64,000 bases of DNA from DATJLY01 sp035604615 (lineage in GTDB: Bacteria > Pseudomonadota > Alphaproteobacteria > ATCC43930 > CGMCC-115725). The stretch is from positions 1-64,000 of the forward strand of contig DATNID010000044.1 in the NCBI GenBank assembly GCA_035604615.1, given 5' to 3'. Positions 33,337 through 43,641 of the stretch are shown here, piece after piece. How positions within the stretch are numbered: position 1 is the first letter of the stretch; the number at the start of each line of letters is the position of its first letter. Below the pieces are notes generated by a model. That model did not search any database and was not told where the DNA came from. It worked only from the letters and a program-made list of their open reading frames with translations. The position numbers were made by a program, and so were the translations under genes.

Positions 33337-34044
33337 CTACTCCGCCGCGGCGCGGCGCTTGGCGTTGCGCGCGAGGCAGGCGATCAGCTCGTCGGTCGAC
33401 ATGATGTCGCCGAACACGAGGTAGAACGAAGTCAACGCCGCGTTGTGCTCCTCGTCGGTGAAGGCGGCGTTGGCGTCCGTCACCATGATCGCCTTGAAGT
33501 TGCGCATCATGGCGTCGCGCGCGGTCGATTCGCAGCACACGTTGGTGACGGTGCCGGCGACCAGGACCGTGTCGATGCCGCGCGCGCGCAGCACCGCCTC
33601 GAGGTTCGACGCGCCCTCGATGAAGGCGCTGAAGCGCTTCTTCTCGACCTCGAGGTCCTCGGGCTTCACCTCGAGCCCGGCCCATACTTCCCAGCCCTTC
33701 GAGCCCCGCGTCAAGGCGGCGCGGCGCCGGCGCGTGCCCTCCGCGCCCGCCATCTCATAGGCGACCGACCAGCTCTCGAGCGTCTCCTCCTCGAACACGG
33801 CCTTGACCCAGACGACGGTCGCGCCCGCCGCGCGCACTGCGCGCGCAAGGCGATTGATGTTGGGCACGACCTCCAGCGCGTTCTCGCACAGCGCGTGCGC
33901 CACGCCCGGCAGCATGTAGGCGTTCTGCATGTCCACGACGAGCAGCGCGGTGCGGGCGGGATCGAAATCCTCGAAGCAATGCTCCTTGCCGCGAAGCTGA
34001 ATGACGCGCTCGACCATGAAGCGGGGGATGTCGATCTTGTGCAT
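33337..34044 (-). CDS. Cysteine hydrolase, isochorismatase family
   Basis: A 235-aa alpha/beta hydrolase of the isochorismatase/nicotinamidase/N-carbamoylsarcosine amidase superfamily. Catalytic triad: D38 in LLVVDMQNAY, K136 in the KKRFSAF segment and the nucleophile C170 in GTVTNVCCESTARDA, preceded by the cis-peptide VAGTVT. These enzymes hydrolyse amides or ureido groups. It is convergent with the deacetylase and divergent from the amidase, so it may be part of the same nitrogen-heterocycle degradation set. ATG 34044 (MHKIDIPRF) was chosen; a longer start at 34071 is possible but adds no family sequence. Confidence 0.86.
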   Translation of the reverse strand: MHKIDIPRFMVERVIQLRGKEHCFEDFDPARTALLVVDMQNAYMLPGVAHALCENALEVVPNINRLARAVRAAGATVVWVKAVFEEETLESWSVAYEMAGAEGTRRRRAALTRGSKGWEVWAGLEVKPEDLEVEKKRFSAFIEGASNLEAVLRARGIDTVLVAGTVTNVCCESTARDAMMRNFKAIMVTDANAAFTDEEHNAALTSFYLVFGDIMSTDELIACLARNAKRRAAAE

Positions 34045-34140
34045 GGTGCATGCGCCTCGATTGTGCGGCACTTATAATGCCCGGACGCCATGCGCTTGCC
34101 TAGTGGATCGAACTCGCAATTACACGTTCACACACCGGTT

Positions 34141-34211
34141 GTCATTGCGAGCGAAGCGAAGCAATCTCCCGGAGATCGCTTCGTCGGCCTCAAGGCCTCC
34201 TCGCGATGACG
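34141..34211. repeat. Palindromic intergenic element (family 3)
   Basis: GTCATTGCGAG (34141-34151) pairs with CTCGCGATGAC (ends about 34210), and CGAAGCAATCTC pairs with GAGATCGCTTCG inside it, each with one mismatch. The phrase GTCATTGCGAGCGAAGCGAA is typical of a widespread bacterial intergenic repeat. It overlaps an upstream possible start of the amidase gene and so argues for the later ATG. Confidence 0.75.
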
Positions 34212-34244
34212 GCACTGGCAGCACCACCAGCCGGAACGAGCCCC

Positions 34245-35621
34245 ATGTCCTACGACCCGCGCACCGCGCGCTATCTGTGCTTCGCCGCGGCGCGGGCTGC
34301 GTTCGCGGCCGGGCGCGACAATCCGCGGACATATCTCGAGCGCTGTCTCGAACGCATCGCCGAGTTGGAGCCCACGATCAAGGCCTTCGTGCGCCTCGAT
34401 CTCGAGCGCGCGCGCCAAGCCGCCGACGCGGCGAGCGCGCGCTGGCGCGACGGAAGGCCGCTCTCCGCCGTCGACGGGCTGCCGGTCGGGATCAAGGATT
34501 GCTTCGACGTGGCGGGCCTTCCGACCGAGGTGGGGAGCCGCATGTTCGCCGGCAATGTCGCCGCCATCGACGCCGCCCATGTCGATGCGCTGCGCCGCGG
34601 CGGCGCCGTCATCGTCGGCAAGACCCACTCCACCGAGCTCACCATGGCGCTGCCGGCGCCCACATGGAATCCCTGGGACACGACGCGCACGCCGGGCGGC
34701 TCGTCGTCGGGATCGGCGGCGTGCGTCGCCGCCGGCATGCTGCCCCTTGCCACCGGCAGCCAGGTGCGCGGCTCGATCATCCGGCCGGCCTCCATCTGCG
34801 GCGTCATCGGGATGAAGCCGACCTATGGCGCGCTCAACCGCTATGGCGGCATCGACCCGTCGCCGAGCCTCAATCATCTGGGCTTCCTCGCCGGCACGCT
34901 TGCCGATGCGTGGGAAGCGGCGCAGCACATCGCCGCCGCGGTCGGCGGCGATCCTGGCTATCCGGCGCTGGCCGGGAGCGCCACGCTCCCCGCTTCGCGG
35001 CGCCCGTTGCGTCTTGCGCGGCAATACACCTATGGCTGGTCGCAGACCGACGCGGCGTCGAAGGCAGCGTTCGAGACTTTCCTGCGCGCGGTCGAAGCGG
35101 CGGGCATCGCGGTGCTGGAGCCCGGCGCGAGCGGCGATCTCGCCGCTTACGAGGATGCGACCGCGCGTGTCCCGGAATTCTTCTTCGACGCGATGCTGTG
35201 GGAGTTCCGCTGGCCGCTCAGGGCCTGGCGCGATCTCCGGCCCGGCACGGTCAGCGCGGCGATCGAGGGCTTCATCGACAAGGCGGCGCAGATGACGCTC
35301 GCCGATTTCCGCCGCGCCGACGACCGGCGCTCGGACCTGCGCGCCCGCCATCGCGCGCTCGCTGGCACCGTGGACGGCTTCATCACCCTCGCCCATATCG
35401 GGCCGGGGCAGAAGGGCCAGCCGGCGGTGGGCACGCCCTGGTACAACGATGCGTCGTCCGCGATCGGCGCGCCGACCTTCAACCTGCCGCTGCTCGCGGT
35501 CGAGGACGTGCCGCTGGGCGTGCAGATCATGGGCTTCGAGGGCGGCGACGAGGATTTGGCGGCGATGGCGCGCTGGTTCCTCGAGCATTTCAAATCGCGC
35601 ACGGTCGGAGAGGAGCAATAA
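34245..35621 (+). CDS. Amidase (amidase-signature family, GatA-like)
   Basis: A 458-aa hydrolase. The Ser-cisSer-Lys triad is visible: K84 in PVGIKDCFDV, the glycine/serine-rich RTPGGSSSGSAA with the cis-serine among S153-S155, and the nucleophile S177 in GSQVRGSIIRPAS. The last motif differs from the usual TDTGGS (SQVRGS here), a variation seen in some amidases. The ATG at 34245 is preferred; an earlier in-frame ATG at 34206 lies inside a palindromic repeat. Such enzymes hydrolyse amides, allophanate, malonamate or GatCAB Glu-tRNA; no GatB/GatC is adjacent. An allophanate- or amide-hydrolase role would fit the neighbouring cysteine hydrolase and deacetylase. Confidence 0.85.
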   Translation: MSYDPRTARYLCFAAARAAFAAGRDNPRTYLERCLERIAELEPTIKAFVRLDLERARQAADAASARWRDGRPLSAVDGLPVGIKDCFDVAGLPTEVGSRMFAGNVAAIDAAHVDALRRGGAVIVGKTHSTELTMALPAPTWNPWDTTRTPGGSSSGSAACVAAGMLPLATGSQVRGSIIRPASICGVIGMKPTYGALNRYGGIDPSPSLNHLGFLAGTLADAWEAAQHIAAAVGGDPGYPALAGSATLPASRRPLRLARQYTYGWSQTDAASKAAFETFLRAVEAAGIAVLEPGASGDLAAYEDATARVPEFFFDAMLWEFRWPLRAWRDLRPGTVSAAIEGFIDKAAQMTLADFRRADDRRSDLRARHRALAGTVDGFITLAHIGPGQKGQPAVGTPWYNDASSAIGAPTFNLPLLAVEDVPLGVQIMGFEGGDEDLAAMARWFLEHFKSRTVGEEQ

Positions 35622-35623
35622 TC

Positions 35624-36391
35624 ATGAAATCGCGCATCACCGGCACGACCCTGCCCGTCCTGGAAATCGGCCTCGACCCGGGGGACAAGGTCGTCGCCGA
35701 GCCGGGCCAGTTCTCGTGGATGAGCCCCAATATCCAGCTCAACACCACGACGCAGACGGCCGGCGCCGCGGGCCTCTTCGGCGTGCTGGGGCGGGCGCTG
35801 TCGGGCGGTGGCCTCTTCATGACCGAGTACACGGCCGAGGGCGGGCCCGGAATCATCGCCTTCGCGGCGCGCATTCCCGGCACCATCCACGAATTCGCGG
35901 TCGAGCCGGGCAAGAGCTTCCTCATCCACCGCCACGGCTTCGTCTGCGCCACCGAAGGCGTGCGGCTTTCGACCGGGGTGCAGCGCTCGCTCGGGGCCGG
36001 CATCTTCGGCGGCAACGGGTTCCTGCTGCAGAAGCTCGAAGGCCCGTGCACCGCGTGGGTCGAGCTCGGCGGCGAGATGGTGACCTACGACCTGGCCCCC
36101 GGCGAGATGATCAAGGTCCATCCCGGCCATATCGGAATGTTCGACGCCGCGATGAATTTCGACATCGTGATGATGCGCGGCATCAAGAATGCCCTCTTCG
36201 GCGGCGACGGCATCTTCATCGCCCAGCTCACCGGCCCGGGCAAGGTGTGGCTCCAGACGCTCACCATGCCGAACCTGGCGCACGCGCTGGCGCCCTATCT
36301 CCACGGCACCAACACCGAGGCGCCGCAGGACGCGGCGATTGGGGGCGTGGCGGGGTCGATGCTGCGGGGGATATTCGGGGATAAGTCGTAG
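35624..36391 (+). CDS. TIGR00266/AIM24-family protein
   Basis: A 255-aa beta-rich protein of the AIM24/TIGR00266 family, with LEIGLDPGDKVVAEPGQFSWMS at the start, FMTEYTAEGGPGIIAFAARI, and a C-terminal GIFIAQLTGPGKVWLQTL. The family has no established biochemical role; mitochondrial AIM24 affects cristae organisation. Bacterial members are often cytoplasmic and found with stress genes. It starts 2 bases after the amidase stop, preceded by GGAGAGGAGC, so the two are cotranscribed. No signal peptide is seen. Confidence 0.82.
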   Translation: MKSRITGTTLPVLEIGLDPGDKVVAEPGQFSWMSPNIQLNTTTQTAGAAGLFGVLGRALSGGGLFMTEYTAEGGPGIIAFAARIPGTIHEFAVEPGKSFLIHRHGFVCATEGVRLSTGVQRSLGAGIFGGNGFLLQKLEGPCTAWVELGGEMVTYDLAPGEMIKVHPGHIGMFDAAMNFDIVMMRGIKNALFGGDGIFIAQLTGPGKVWLQTLTMPNLAHALAPYLHGTNTEAPQDAAIGGVAGSMLRGIFGDKS

Positions 36392-36434
36392 GGCGGGGGC
36401 CGGCGCTCCAGCCTTACCTCGCACTCAAGCGGCA

Positions 36435-36866
36435 TCAGTCGCGCGACGCGACCTTGCGCTTGCCGGCTTCGTGACAGGCAACGAAGGCTTCCAGCACCTG
36501 GTTGAAGAAGCGCGGCGGCAGGAAGCCATACTCGTAGCGATCGCTGTGCGGAAGCTTGCGTAAATCGTAGCCGGGCCAGAGAAACTCGTTACCTTCGGCG
36601 ACCACGATCCATGAGTTGTCGTCGTCGAGGCCGAGATGCCGCTTGACCGGCAAAGGGAGCTCGACGGCGGACAGCGGATCGGCCGGAGCGCTGTGGGTGA
36701 TCGGCAGGACCGTGACGACGGTCGCGCCGTCGGCGTCGCGTTCGACCGCCAGCACGATGACGCCGGGTCTGTCCTTGCGTCCCACTTCCTGTCCGGCCTG
36801 ATGTTCGCGGTGCCAGAGATAGGGATAGGAGATCACGAGGCCCGGTTCCGGGTTCGGGATCGGCAT
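36435..36866 (-). CDS. PemK/MazF-like toxin
   Basis: A 143-aa small protein that begins PEPGLVISYPYLWHREHQAG and contains RKDRPGVIVLAVERD, VVTVLPITHSAPADP and LDDDNSWIVVAEGNEFLWPG. This is the SH3-like barrel pattern of a PemK/MazF-type family common in alphaproteobacteria, in which RPGVIVL stands for the RPVLVL strand of MazF. MazF toxins are ribosome-independent or ribosome-associated mRNA interferases. It is 9 bases downstream of a Phd/YefM-type antitoxin gene and on the same strand, the order antitoxin first, toxin second. The conserved Arg/Ser-Thr pair of MazF is not obvious by eye, so enzymatic activity is inferred from family and context. Confidence 0.72.
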   Translation of the reverse strand: MPIPNPEPGLVISYPYLWHREHQAGQEVGRKDRPGVIVLAVERDADGATVVTVLPITHSAPADPLSAVELPLPVKRHLGLDDDNSWIVVAEGNEFLWPGYDLRKLPHSDRYEYGFLPPRFFNQVLEAFVACHEAGKRKVASRD

Positions 36867-36875
36867 GCGGTTCCG

Positions 36876-37151
36876 CTATTTCGGATCGAGCAGCGTGTCG
36901 AGAGGTGCGTGCCGGTCGTCCATGCGTGACGCGGCGATGGCTTTGACCTTGTCCTCGGACAACTCGGCGGTGGCGAAGCTGCGGCGGCTTTCGCGGAAGC
37001 GCCTGAACTCCTCGTATTCTTCCGGCCCGACGAAGTAGCCGGTGATCTGGCCGTGGCTCGACACGGCGACGGGTTCGCGCTGGGCGCGCATCCGGTAGCG
37101 GCCGAAATTGCGGGTGAATTCGGAAGCCGGGACGGTCTTGGATGGGTCCAT
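36876..37151 (-). CDS. Phd/YefM-family antitoxin
   Basis: A 91-aa protein starting MDPSKTVPASEFTRNFGRYR and continuing AQREPVAVSSHGQITGYFVGPEEYEEF. This is the N-terminal DNA-binding fold of the Phd/YefM family (VSASEAR.NF, EPV.VT..G.P..V). The C-terminal part (SFATAELSEDKVKAIAASRM) would bind the toxin. It is the first gene of the pair, starting at 37151 after an AGGAGGAGGAGAG ribosome-binding sequence. Two palindromes just upstream (37176-37204) are candidate autoregulatory operators. Confidence 0.8.
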   Translation of the reverse strand: MDPSKTVPASEFTRNFGRYRMRAQREPVAVSSHGQITGYFVGPEEYEEFRRFRESRRSFATAELSEDKVKAIAASRMDDRHAPLDTLLDPK

Positions 37152-37175
37152 GGGTCGCTCTCCTCCTCCTATATA

Positions 37176-37204
37176 CGCAAGTTGCGAAATTTACGCAAGT
37201 CGCG
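37176..37204. promoter_or_regulatory. Paired palindromic operators of the toxin-antitoxin module
   Basis: CGCAA-G-TTGCG (37176-37186) is a perfect dyad around its central base, and CGCAA-G-TCGCG (37194-37204) is the same with one arm change. They share TACGCAAGT...GCG and lie 18 bases apart, centre to centre, 25-53 bases upstream of the antitoxin start. Phd/YefM antitoxins bind palindromes like this to repress their own operon. Confidence 0.55.
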
Positions 37205-37324
37205 CAAATCGTGTTATTTCCCCATGCATCGTCGTTATCCCTGCCCCGCGCCCCGCGCGCATGGTCAATATGGTCAGCAAGGCTTACCTATTGTGCAACG
37301 CACTACCCTTTTTGGAGCCATTCC

Positions 37325-37540
37325 ATGTTGACCCGCATCCTCAAGGGGTTGACCGAGCGCTACGAGAACTGGCGGCGCTGGCGGCGCGCTTACGAAGAGC
37401 TCGCCGCCCTCGACGACCGGTCGCTCGCCGACATCGGCATCACCCGGTCCGAGATCCCCTACGTCCTGTCGCGCCGGCCCGCGACCGACGCCCGCCCGGC
37501 CCGGCAGGCCGCCGTCTGCGGCCTGCGCCACGCCGCCTGA
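37325..37540 (+). CDS. DUF1127 small basic protein
   Basis: A 71-aa protein with the DUF1127 core YENWRRWRRAYEELAALDDRSLADIGITRSEIPYVLS (residues 13-48). The family consists of short arginine-rich helical proteins in alpha- and gammaproteobacteria, some of which bind RNA or affect phosphate and C1 metabolism. The N-terminal helix MLTRILKGLTERY is also typical. It is probably monocistronic. The 5' region (37260-37320) is AT-richer and likely contains its promoter. Confidence 0.85.
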   Translation: MLTRILKGLTERYENWRRWRRAYEELAALDDRSLADIGITRSEIPYVLSRRPATDARPARQAAVCGLRHAA

Positions 37541-37593
37541 CGGCCCGCGCCCGAGGCTCGACCCCGGGTCCCGGCTCAGGCAAAGTAGGGGGC

Positions 37594-38550
37594 ATGGCGC
37601 ACACGCACGGCCATGCCCACGACGACGGCCATGACGGGCACGATCATGGCCTGCACCATCACCACCATGCCGCGCCCGGCAGCGCGCCCTTGGCTTTTGC
37701 CGTGGGCACCGCGCTCAATCTCGCCTTCGTCGTCATCGAGGCGGTCTATGGCGTGCTCGGCCATTCGATCGCGCTGTTGTCCGACGCGGGGCACAATCTC
37801 GGCGACGGGCTGAGCCTGGCCGCGGCCTGGGCGGCAGCATTGCTGGCGCAGCGCGCGCCCAGCCTGCGCTACACCTATGGCCTGCGCAGCTTCTCGATCC
37901 TGGTCGCGCTGTTCAACGCCATCGTCCTGCTGATCGCCGTGGGCGCCATCATCCTCGAGGCGGTGGAACGTCTGGCCGCGCCCGAGCCGGTCGCCGGCCT
38001 CACCGTGATCGTGGTCGCGCTCATTGGCGTCGGCGTCCATGGCGTCACCGCGCTGTTCCTGTCGGGCGCGGGGCTCAGCGACCTCAACGTCAAGGCGGCC
38101 TATGCCCACATGGCGGCCGACGCAGCGGTGGGGATCGCGGTCGCGGCCTCGGGCGGCGTCATCCTTTACACCGGCTGGCTCCGGCTCGATCCCATCGTCA
38201 GCATCGTGGTGGCGATCGCGATCGTGGTCGCGACCTGGCGGCTGCTGCGCCAGGCGCTCGACATGGCGCTCGACGCCGTGCCCGCCGGCATCGACGCCGA
38301 GCGGGTGCGCGAGCATCTGGCGCATCTGGCCGGCGTCAGCACCATCCACGATCTCCACATCTGGCCGATGAGCACGACCGAGACCGCGCTCACCGCGCAT
38401 CTCGTCATGCCCGGCGGCCATCCTGGCGACGACATGCTGGCGCATATCGCGGGCGAGCTGCACGAGCGCTTCGCCATCGGCCACGTCACCTTGCAGATCG
38501 AGACCGACCCCGAGAGCGCCTGTCGGCTGGCGCCGGACCACGTGGTGTGA
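37594..38550 (+). CDS. Cation diffusion facilitator (CzcD/ZitB-like)
   Basis: A 318-aa metal/proton antiporter. The N-terminal tail is histidine/aspartate-rich (HTHGHAHDDGHDGHDHG and HHHHH), the metal-sensing part. Six membrane segments follow; the Zn/Co transport site is HxxxD in TM2 (DAGHNLGDG) and HxxxD in TM5 (AHMAADAAVG). The C-terminal ~95 residues form the ferredoxin-like cytoplasmic domain, ending with HVTLQIETD. It exports Zn(II), Co(II) or similar ions. The next gene, a PPK2 kinase, overlaps its stop by four bases (GTGA), so they are coupled; polyphosphate also chelates metals. Confidence 0.92.
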   Translation: MAHTHGHAHDDGHDGHDHGLHHHHHAAPGSAPLAFAVGTALNLAFVVIEAVYGVLGHSIALLSDAGHNLGDGLSLAAAWAAALLAQRAPSLRYTYGLRSFSILVALFNAIVLLIAVGAIILEAVERLAAPEPVAGLTVIVVALIGVGVHGVTALFLSGAGLSDLNVKAAYAHMAADAAVGIAVAASGGVILYTGWLRLDPIVSIVVAIAIVVATWRLLRQALDMALDAVPAGIDAERVREHLAHLAGVSTIHDLHIWPMSTTETALTAHLVMPGGHPGDDMLAHIAGELHERFAIGHVTLQIETDPESACRLAPDHVV

Positions 38551-39476
38551 CCCACCCGCTCGCCGACGTCGCCCAGATCCTCAAGCTGCCGCGCGACCAG
38601 GTGCGGAAGCTGCTCGACCGCTACCGCGTCACCGACGGCAAGGGGTTCCGGCTCGGCAACTATAATCCCGCCGATCAGGCCGGCGACCTGTTGAGCAAAG
38701 GCCACGCCAGCGCGCTGCTGGTCGCCAGCGTCGACCGCCTGTCCGAGCTGCAGGAGCGCCTCTACGCCGCGAAAACTTGGGCGATGCTGTGCATCTTCCA
38801 GGCGATGGACGCGGCCGGCAAGGACGGCACCATCAAGCACGTGATGTCGGGCGTCAACCCGCAGGGCGTCCAGGTCACCAGCTTCAAGGCACCGAGCGAG
38901 GAAGAGCTGAGCCACGATTTCCTGTGGCGCGTCAACCGCGCGCTGCCGCCGCGCGGCCATATCGGCATCTTCAACCGCAGCCACTACGAGGAAGTGCTGG
39001 TGGTGCGCGTCCATCCCGAGCTCATCGCGCACCAGCGCCTGCCGCCCCGGTTCGTGACCAAGGATCTGTGGCGCGAGCGGCTCGACGCCATCGTCGGCTT
39101 CGAGCGCACCCTGGCGCGCCAGGGCACGATCGTCCTGAAATTCTTCCTCCACCTCTCCAAGGGCGAACAGCGGCGCCGCTTCCTCGAGCGGCTCAATCAG
39201 CCGGCCAAGCACTGGAAGTTCAGCTTGGGCGATCTCGCCGAACGCACATTCTGGAATCGGTACCAGGATGCGTACGAACAGGCGATCGCCGCGACCGCCG
39301 CCCCGCACGCGCCCTGGTTCGTCGTGCCCGCCGACCAGAAATGGCTGTGCCACCTCATCGTCAGCGCGGCCATGATCGAAACCCTCGACCGGCTGGACCT
39401 CAAGCCGCCGGTCCCGGCGCGCGCCGAGCGCACGGCGCTGGCGGCGGCACGGTCGAAACTGTCGCGCGAGCGCTGA
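38547..39476 (+). CDS. Polyphosphate kinase 2 family protein
   Basis: A 309-aa PPK2-family nucleotide phosphotransferase. The Walker A-like loop is FQAMDAAGKDGTIKHV (84-99), followed by GVNPQGVQVTSFKAPSEEEL, the lid segment FLWRVNRALPPRGHIGIFNRS, and the HYEEVLVVRVHPE strand. These match class I/III PPK2 enzymes, which make ATP or GTP from ADP/GDP and polyphosphate or, for class III, use AMP and ADP. It uses a GTG start overlapping the CDF stop. No membrane segments. Confidence 0.92.
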   Translation: MTHPLADVAQILKLPRDQVRKLLDRYRVTDGKGFRLGNYNPADQAGDLLSKGHASALLVASVDRLSELQERLYAAKTWAMLCIFQAMDAAGKDGTIKHVMSGVNPQGVQVTSFKAPSEEELSHDFLWRVNRALPPRGHIGIFNRSHYEEVLVVRVHPELIAHQRLPPRFVTKDLWRERLDAIVGFERTLARQGTIVLKFFLHLSKGEQRRRFLERLNQPAKHWKFSLGDLAERTFWNRYQDAYEQAIAATAAPHAPWFVVPADQKWLCHLIVSAAMIETLDRLDLKPPVPARAERTALAAARSKLSRER

Positions 39477-39480
39477 GCCC

Positions 39481-40314
39481 TCACGCGCCGAGCGCGAGCC
39501 ACGCCAGCGAAGCGGCGCCGAACGCCCAGCAGTAATAGGCGAAGGGATCGAGCGCCTCGAAGTCGTGGCGCCGGAAATAGCGCATGAGGAAGGCGACGCT
39601 GAGCCACGCCGTCACGCCCGCGACCGCGCCCGCGATCCAGGCGACGGCGCCGATCCCGCCCCCTGCGTGGATGAGCTTCGGCACTTCGAGCACCGCGGCG
39701 CCGGCGATGATCGGCGTGGCGATGAGGAACGAGAAATGCGCCGCCTCGCGATGATGGAAGCCCAGCAGCAGGGCGCCCACCATCGTCGTGCCCGAACGCG
39801 AGATGCCGGGGATGAGCGCCGCGCTTTGCCACAGACCGATCGCGATCGCCTCGAGCCAGCTCATCTCCTCGAGCTTGCGTGCGCCGGCGCTGCGGCGCAG
39901 ACGCTCGCCGCCGAACAGCAAGAAGCCGTTGACGACCAGGAACAGCGCCGCCGCCGCGGGCGCGCCGAACAGCGCGCGAAACCATTTCTCGAGCGCGAAA
40001 CCCAGGATCACCGCGGGAATGGTCGCCACCACGATGAGCCACAAGAGCCGCCAGTTGGCGCTGCGCTGGGCCGGGGAGCCCATGCCGATGAAGGACGAGG
40101 CAAGCGCCGCCCAATCCTTCCAGAAATAGAGGAGCAGCGCCGTCGCCGTGCCGACATGGAGCACGACCAGGAACGGCAGGTAAGACGGCGCCTGCTGGTC
40201 GATGTTCCAGCCCACGAGCCGCGGCAGCAGGACGGCATGACCGAGGCTCGACACCGGAAAAAGCTCGGTGACGCCTTGCAGGATCGCGGTGATGATGGCT
40301 TGCAGCAAAGTCAT
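39481..40314 (-). CDS. uppP: Undecaprenyl-diphosphatase
   Basis: A 277-aa integral membrane phosphatase (BacA family) that recycles undecaprenyl diphosphate for peptidoglycan synthesis. The first motif reads QGVTELFPVSSLGHAVLLP and the second AALIPGISRSGTTM, both as in UppP (the usual Thr of SSTGH is Leu here). About eight membrane spans. Its start overlaps the stop of prmA by four bases and it is convergent with PPK2, separated by 4 bases. The ATG at 40314 gives MTLLQAIITAILQGVTE, the expected beginning. Confidence 0.92.
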   Translation of the reverse strand: MTLLQAIITAILQGVTELFPVSSLGHAVLLPRLVGWNIDQQAPSYLPFLVVLHVGTATALLLYFWKDWAALASSFIGMGSPAQRSANWRLLWLIVVATIPAVILGFALEKWFRALFGAPAAAALFLVVNGFLLFGGERLRRSAGARKLEEMSWLEAIAIGLWQSAALIPGISRSGTTMVGALLLGFHHREAAHFSFLIATPIIAGAAVLEVPKLIHAGGGIGAVAWIAGAVAGVTAWLSVAFLMRYFRRHDFEALDPFAYYCWAFGAASLAWLALGA

Positions 40315-41233
40315 GGAGGAGACGAGCCCGGACGGTGAGCGATGCGTTGGCCGCGCGCGGCGCCGCGCCGCGACAGCACGAGCGTGGACCAGCCGTCGAC
40401 GCTGACGCGGGCGGCAAGCGTCAGACGGACGCGGCGATGCGCGGCCAGCACCGCGCTCTCCTGCCACGGCAGAAGGCCGGACAGCACCGCCACGCCTTCG
40501 GGCGCGAGGTTTCGTGCGAGGCCGCGCGCCATGGCGACGAGCGGCCGCGCCAGGATGTTGGCGAGCACCAGGTCGAAGGGCGCGCGCCGGACCAGCGCGC
40601 GCTCGCCATGGCTGCCGGCACGGGCCGGCGCCACAACGTGTGCGACGCCGTTCGCCGCGACGTTGCGGCGCGCGACCCGCACCGCTTCGGGATCGTTGTC
40701 GAAGGCGCCGACCCGGCTGCGCCAGGTCTTGGCGGCGGCGATCGCGAGGATGCCGGTGCCGGTGCCCATGTCGAGCACGCGGCGAAAGCGGCGGCGACGG
40801 GACAGCGCGTCGATCGCCACGAGACAGCCGCGCGTCGATCCGTGCTCGCCGGTGCCGAAGGCGGTGGCCGCATCGATCACCAGCGCGACCTTGCCCGCCG
40901 GCAACGCCTCTCGCCAGTGCGCGCCGTGGACGACATAGCGCCCGACCACGATCGGCGGAAAGCCGCGCTGGTTCTCGGCGAGCCAGTCGCGCGGGGCGAC
41001 ACGCTCGACCGCGAACGAAGGTGCGCTCGCGCCGCTGCCGATCCACGCCAGCGCGAGGCACAGCTCGACGGCCTTCGCATCCGGCTCGTCGAGGCTCATG
41101 CCCTCGACCAGCCACGTGCCCTCGGGCTCGGCCTCGAACGCGCTCACGCTTGCGACCGCGTCATCGAAGGCGCGCGCGGCCCGCTCGGCGGAAGCCGCGT
41201 CGGCCACGGTGCAGTAGACCCGCCACAACGCGA

Positions 41234-41237
<4 letters not shown>
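40311..41237 (-). CDS. prmA: Ribosomal protein L11 methyltransferase
   Basis: A 308-aa SAM-dependent methyltransferase that trimethylates ribosomal protein L11. The SAM-binding motif I is RVLDMGTGTGILAIAAA (153-169), the acidic ending DNDPEAV follows, and the substrate-side motif is LVLANILARPL. The N-terminal ~115 residues are the variable L11-recognition part. The gene overlaps uppP downstream and the helicase upstream by four bases each, forming a tight three-gene run on the minus strand. Confidence 0.88.
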
Positions 41238-43468
<2,231 letters not shown>

Positions 43469-43641
43469 GGTCACCGCTATATAGCATGTCGAGAACCGGC
43501 GACGAGGGCCAATCGCCGGTGCCGCGATCGGGGTCGCGGCACCGGCGCGGACATGCTCCGGCGCGCCCGCAAATGGCGCGGGCATTGGCGGGCAGCGGGT
43601 CCTATGATGGCGCCCGCCCTTCCCCGCCCCGCGACTCGCCC

